From positions 60,129,702-60,193,701 of the forward strand of contig NC_089591.1 of assembly GCF_019320115.1 (NCBI RefSeq): DNA of 64,000 nt, in the 5' to 3' direction. The position numbers and the translations under genes were made by a program. Below the pieces are notes generated by a model. That model did not search any database. It had not been told where the DNA came from and saw only the letters and a list, made by a program, of their open reading frames with translations. Each line of letters starts with the position of its first letter. Position 1 is the stretch's first letter. This stretch comes from Miscanthus floridulus (Eukaryota > Streptophyta > Magnoliopsida > Poales > Poaceae). This document shows positions 60,241 to 64,000 of this stretch, piece by piece.

Positions 60241-60584
60241 GTGTCAGGGGGCTAGAGTACCAGGGGTCTGAGGATCGTTAAATGGCCTGGGTGCTCTAGC
60301 GGCGTAGTTTTTAACGCGCGGTCTCCTGTCATAGGGAGCTTGGAGGCAGGGAAGGGGGAGGGAGCAAGGAACAAGGTCGGAGGGAGCTTGACAAACAGTG
60401 GGAGGCAGCATGGCGTGGCGTGGGAGTCATACGGCATGGGTTGCATGAGGAGTGAGAATGAGAATTAGATAACAGGTAGATGGATGGATTGCGTAAGGAA
60501 CAGACTGAACATACAAAAGGGAGAGACATAGTTTATGATAGATGATAGACGAACAAACTTTATTTCATAATCATAATTAATACA
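60241..60584. other. Intergenic, nothing recognised
   Basis: G-rich short repeats (GGGAGGGAGC) near 60350-60390; no coding feature supported. Confidence 0.5.
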
Positions 60585-60880
60585 CCCTCGCCAGCCTAGC
60601 ACGAAGCTAAACGAAAAGAAACTAACATCCTTCTCTCTCATTAACCTAGCACTGGATAACCGGAATGGTAATAAAACATGTTGATGTCCTTCGCTAACCC
60701 AGCGCCGAGCCACCCATGGATCAATGGTACTCCCTCGCCAACCTAGCTCCAAGTCGGAAAAAAAAAAAAACTAGCATCCTTATGTCTCACCAACCGACCA
60801 CCGGCAAATCAGTGGTAATAAAACATGTTGATATCCCTCACCAACCCAACACTGAGCCACCCGTGGATGAATGGTACTCT
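60585..60880 (+). repeat. Tandem repeat, about 146-bp period, two copies
   Basis: AATAAAACATGTTGAT (60672 and 60819) and CCCTCGCCANCCTAGC (about 60589 and 60732) recur at about 143-147 bp spacing with 15-20 percent divergence. It lies just upstream of the CPL-like gene. Confidence 0.75.
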
Positions 60881-61034
60881 GAATCTGATCAGACGCCCCC
60901 TTCCTCCAGCCCCTTCCCTTCTCCTCCCCGAGCTCCCCACCGCCGCCATTGCCGTGGCTTCGCGTGACCTGCGCAAACCCACCCTCAAACCTACCCGGCG
61001 CACCAAATCAGTTCGTAATTTGCGAAGAACTCGA

Positions 61035-61040
61035 ATGTGA
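61035..61040 (+). promoter_or_regulatory. Start-stop uORF (ATGTGA)
   Basis: ATG immediately followed by TGA, 183 bp upstream of the main ATG and within the probable 5' leader. Minimal start-stop uORFs can stall ribosomes in plants; relevance here depends on the transcription start. Confidence 0.35.
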
Positions 61041-61222
61041 TCCGAAGAAGTACAATAACGCAGCAGCACGCGCTCATCTGTCCATTGCTGAATTCTTGCT
61101 GGTTCCGGAGACTTGATAAGAACAGATCTGCCGGTGCGTGGACGTGCGTAACAGATTCTGCTGATCCGAGGGATTTGGATCTCTCGAACCGCACGGATTT
61201 GTTTTTGTGCGGTGCGTTGGAC

Positions 61223-64000
61223 ATGATCAAGTCGCTGGTTTATTACGGGAACACCCATGTTGGGGAGGTGGAGGTGTGGCCCAAGGGCCAGACGGACCTG
61301 GCGTGGGCGCGCGAGATCCGGGTGGACCGGCTGTCCCCGGCCAGCGAGCGGTGCCCGCCGCTCGCCGTGCTGCACGTCGTCGCGGCCGGCGCCCGATGCC
61401 TCGTGATGGAGTCGAAGTCCACTGCCACGGCTCACGAGCCCCCGCCGCCGCTCATCACCATGCACACCACTTGTCTCAAGGATAACAAGGTATATACGCG
61501 AATCATTCCTGACAAAGAAAAACAATCAAAAGCTCAATCAGAACTAATGGGACAGTCAAATGAACGAATTAAGCCATTGAACTTTACATTTACATGGACT
61601 AGTTTAGCCAGACAGGAGTCTTAAGTTGCCCAAGAAAACTAGCAAAAAAGTATTATTGTAACATTTACTGCATTAATGATTATTGTAATGCAGCACGGAC
61701 AATTCTGTTGATATGTGGACTAGGTTTTTTCTTTTGTCAAAGATGTGACATATTAATGATAACGACTGGAATTTATATGAGAATTGATGTTTTCTAGACC
61801 ATGGATTTGGTTTTAACTTGATCTCAAGTGATAGAACAAATGCAAATGTGGAACCTGGCCTGACATTGCTCTATGGGGATGAGATTTCAGGAACAGTGTT
61901 TCATATTTAAAAAATGGAGCGAACATCAAACATATGAATTGAGCTCTTGAATGGGACATTGGTTGCTAAGGCATGCCAGAGAGATATGAAGAGTTTGCTG
62001 CTATTCAGCAGTTCTTGACTTGGGACTTTGGATTAGTTGCCATCATAATTTTATTGAAGCAGCTGTTGATTCTGACAGCTGAACTCCACATACCAACAGA
62101 TGTATTTGAGGAATGACTGAAGCTTGCTTTAATTGTCCATGGAAATCATCTGCTGGAAAGTTAATGTGCAGCCTGATTTCACCGGACCCAAATTATTTAA
62201 AGAGCACATGTGTTCCTATATATAGTCACTTATCAGTATTGATACTGCTGTGCAAATTTCTGTTCTATTTGTTTGTTTAATTATTTTGGCTATAGATAGT
62301 GTTCAGCTGATTAACACTACAAAAATTAAGAACAAAACATACGGTTTGAATTTTCCTTTCTACATAGTACTATTTTCTGTACTAGATCAACCAGGCACAT
62401 GATACATTGAAAAGCTGGGATCATCTATTGTAGATTGTTATACGCGCCTTGTGAATTTCCATGCGTATTGTGTGCAATAAGTCTTCTATTTGCACTCTTT
62501 CCCTAATATGAAAACATTCATTCCTTCTCTCATCTTCTTCTCTTTATTCACTGTTTTCGCAGACGGCTGTTTTTCCACTTGGAGCAGAAGAGATACACTT
62601 AGTGGCGATGACTTCTAAGAGAAACATGCCAAATGGTGCATGTTTTTGGGGCTTTAAAGTGCCATTGGGCTTGTATAATTCTTGCCTGAGTATGCTGAAT
62701 CTTCGATGCCTTGGTATTGTGTTTGACCTTGATGAAACATTAATTGTTGCCAATACCACGCGATCTTTTGAAGACAGGATAGATGCTATTCAGAGAAAAT
62801 TGAATAATGAGACTGATCCGCAGCGCATTAGTGGTATGTTGGCGGAGATCAAGAGGTACCAAGAAGACAAGTCTATCCTAAAACAGTATATAGAAAGTGA
62901 CCAGGTTACTGATGGAGGAGAATTGTACAAAGTACAATCAGAGGTCATTCCACCCTTAGCTGATAATCATCAACAACCTATGACACGCCCGATTATAAGG
63001 TTGCACGAGAAAAATATTATCTTGACACGTATAAATCCATCAGTAAGTAAATAATAACTCTGACTTGTTCTAAAACCATGCGATGATCGATACTTCCACA
63101 TATATTATTAATCACCACTTTTGTCAAGTGTAGTAACATATTACCTTGTTCAGTTTGTTTTTGCATGATGCTTTTTTAACTGAAATGTGCCATACTGCCA
63201 TCAAAATTAACAATTTAATATATTATAGATATCCTGTTTCACCTGATTTACATGGCAGAAATTTTTCATACGAAAATGCCAATTTGGAGACCATATGAAT
63301 ATTAACGCGATTTACCTGATTTTACTTGACTGAAATGATGTTACTAGTTCATGCTTTTGGACATTTGGTTTATGTGCTTGAATCAATCTGTATTGGCATA
63401 TGGGCCAACAAAAATTTTAACCTTTCTTTTTTTTCTTGGCTGACCTAAACTTTATTTTGCTGTTAGTGAACCTGTCCCGATCAGGCTTTGATTCAACTAC
63501 ATTTACATGATGGTAGACTGCACAGTTTATTTTTCTTTCCTTTTTGTTATTTAGATAAGAGATACTAGTGTTCTGGTGCGGTTAAGACCTGCATGGGACG
63601 ACCTTCGGAGCTACTTAATTGCAAGAGGTCGCAAACGTTTTGAGGTTTATGTGTGCACAATGGCTGAGAGGGACTACGCTTTGGAAATGTGGAGGTTGCT
63701 TGATCCAGATTCAAGATTGATAAACTCCGTTCAACTTCTTGACAGACTTGTATGTGTCAAATCTGGTATGTTTTGAATCCTTCTTTCAAACAGTACAAGT
63801 ATAAAAGGAGCATCATGCTATTTTGTGTTTGTACGTTGCTGAGTTTGTCGATAGGGTCATTCTCTTTTATGAACTTCCATGTGCATGGACATAACTGCTT
63901 TTGATCTTTCCATCCTTTTGAGTCAATGCTAAATCTATTCATCTAGGGTCAAGAAAATCTTTGCTAAATGTGTTCCATGATGGATCTTGTCACCCTGGAA
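61223..64000 (+). CDS. CPL1-like: RNA polymerase II CTD phosphatase-like protein (CPL1/CPL2 type), 3' end outside window
   Basis: Predicted exons: 61223-61489, 62563-63042, 63555-63765 and 63947 onward, with GT...AG introns and consistent phases. The start [18 protein letters not shown] matches the conserved N-terminus of this family; the open frame upstream has no ATG. The HAD/FCP1 catalytic signature FDLDETLIV places the nucleophile Asp at residue 144 and the DLDET motif at 144-148. Later conserved blocks are [44 protein letters not shown] and [15 protein letters not shown]. The family dephosphorylates the RNA polymerase II C-terminal domain in the nucleus and tunes stress-responsive transcription. 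The rest of the phosphatase domain and any dsRNA-binding domains lie beyond the window. CPL1 and CPL2 cannot be separated from this part. Confidence 0.95.

Noticed and set aside
61037..61222. N-terminal extension of the CPL-like protein
   Set aside because: The frame is open but starts at GTG with no ATG, and family homology begins at ATG 61223.

Overview
The window is nuclear DNA from a flowering plant, almost certainly a grass and plausibly a large-genome Andropogoneae (sugarcane, Miscanthus or sorghum type). The evidence is two intron-containing plant genes with GC-rich first exons, standing between nested LTR retrotransposons of the Tekay, SIRE and Tat types that are common in grasses. 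The species is an inference. No bacterial features, CRISPR array, rRNA or tRNA gene was seen.

Layout. 1-13459: a very young Ty3/gypsy chromovirus (Tekay-like) on the + strand, cut by the window start inside its 5' LTR. It has an intact 1470-aa gag-pol, and upstream of gag an extra reading frame whose protein begins with the histone H3 N-terminal tail. It sits inside 13460-20681, a decayed Ty1/copia SIRE-like element on the - strand. That element in turn sits inside the 5' LTR of an older copia element, 'B' (20682-26681). B also contains a solo SIRE LTR and a small MITE. 26682-31000 is intergenic, with a palindromic AT element, TTGCAAC-rich tandem repeats and MITE-like sequence. 31368-35849 is a seven-exon WD40-repeat gene. 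36684-57319 is copia element 'C', related to B and bounded by a perfect CCGGC target duplication. Its reverse-transcriptase region is interrupted by a 14.4-kb Tat-type gypsy element 'D' (41103-55510, CATGG duplication), which carries a minisatellite block and a broken, intron-containing antisense gene. 57320-61222 is intergenic with another Tat antisense-ORF fragment and a tandem repeat. 61223-64000 holds the first four exons of a CPL1/CPL2-type RNA polymerase II CTD phosphatase, cut by the window end.

Most notable: (1) the retrotransposon reading frame with an H3 tail (K4 and K9/S10 contexts preserved), coiled-coil and acidic end, in an element whose integrase ends in a chromodomain-like module; (2) in the B/C copia family, repeated stem-loops in which the arms change in sequence yet still pair, around a near-constant loop core CCAACGG, found both in the LTRs and as an array downstream of the primer site; (3) the intron-bearing antisense gene with its own TATA-like box in the Tat element.

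The two host genes have no evident functional link. All coordinates and intron boundaries come from reading the sequence by eye. No database search was run.
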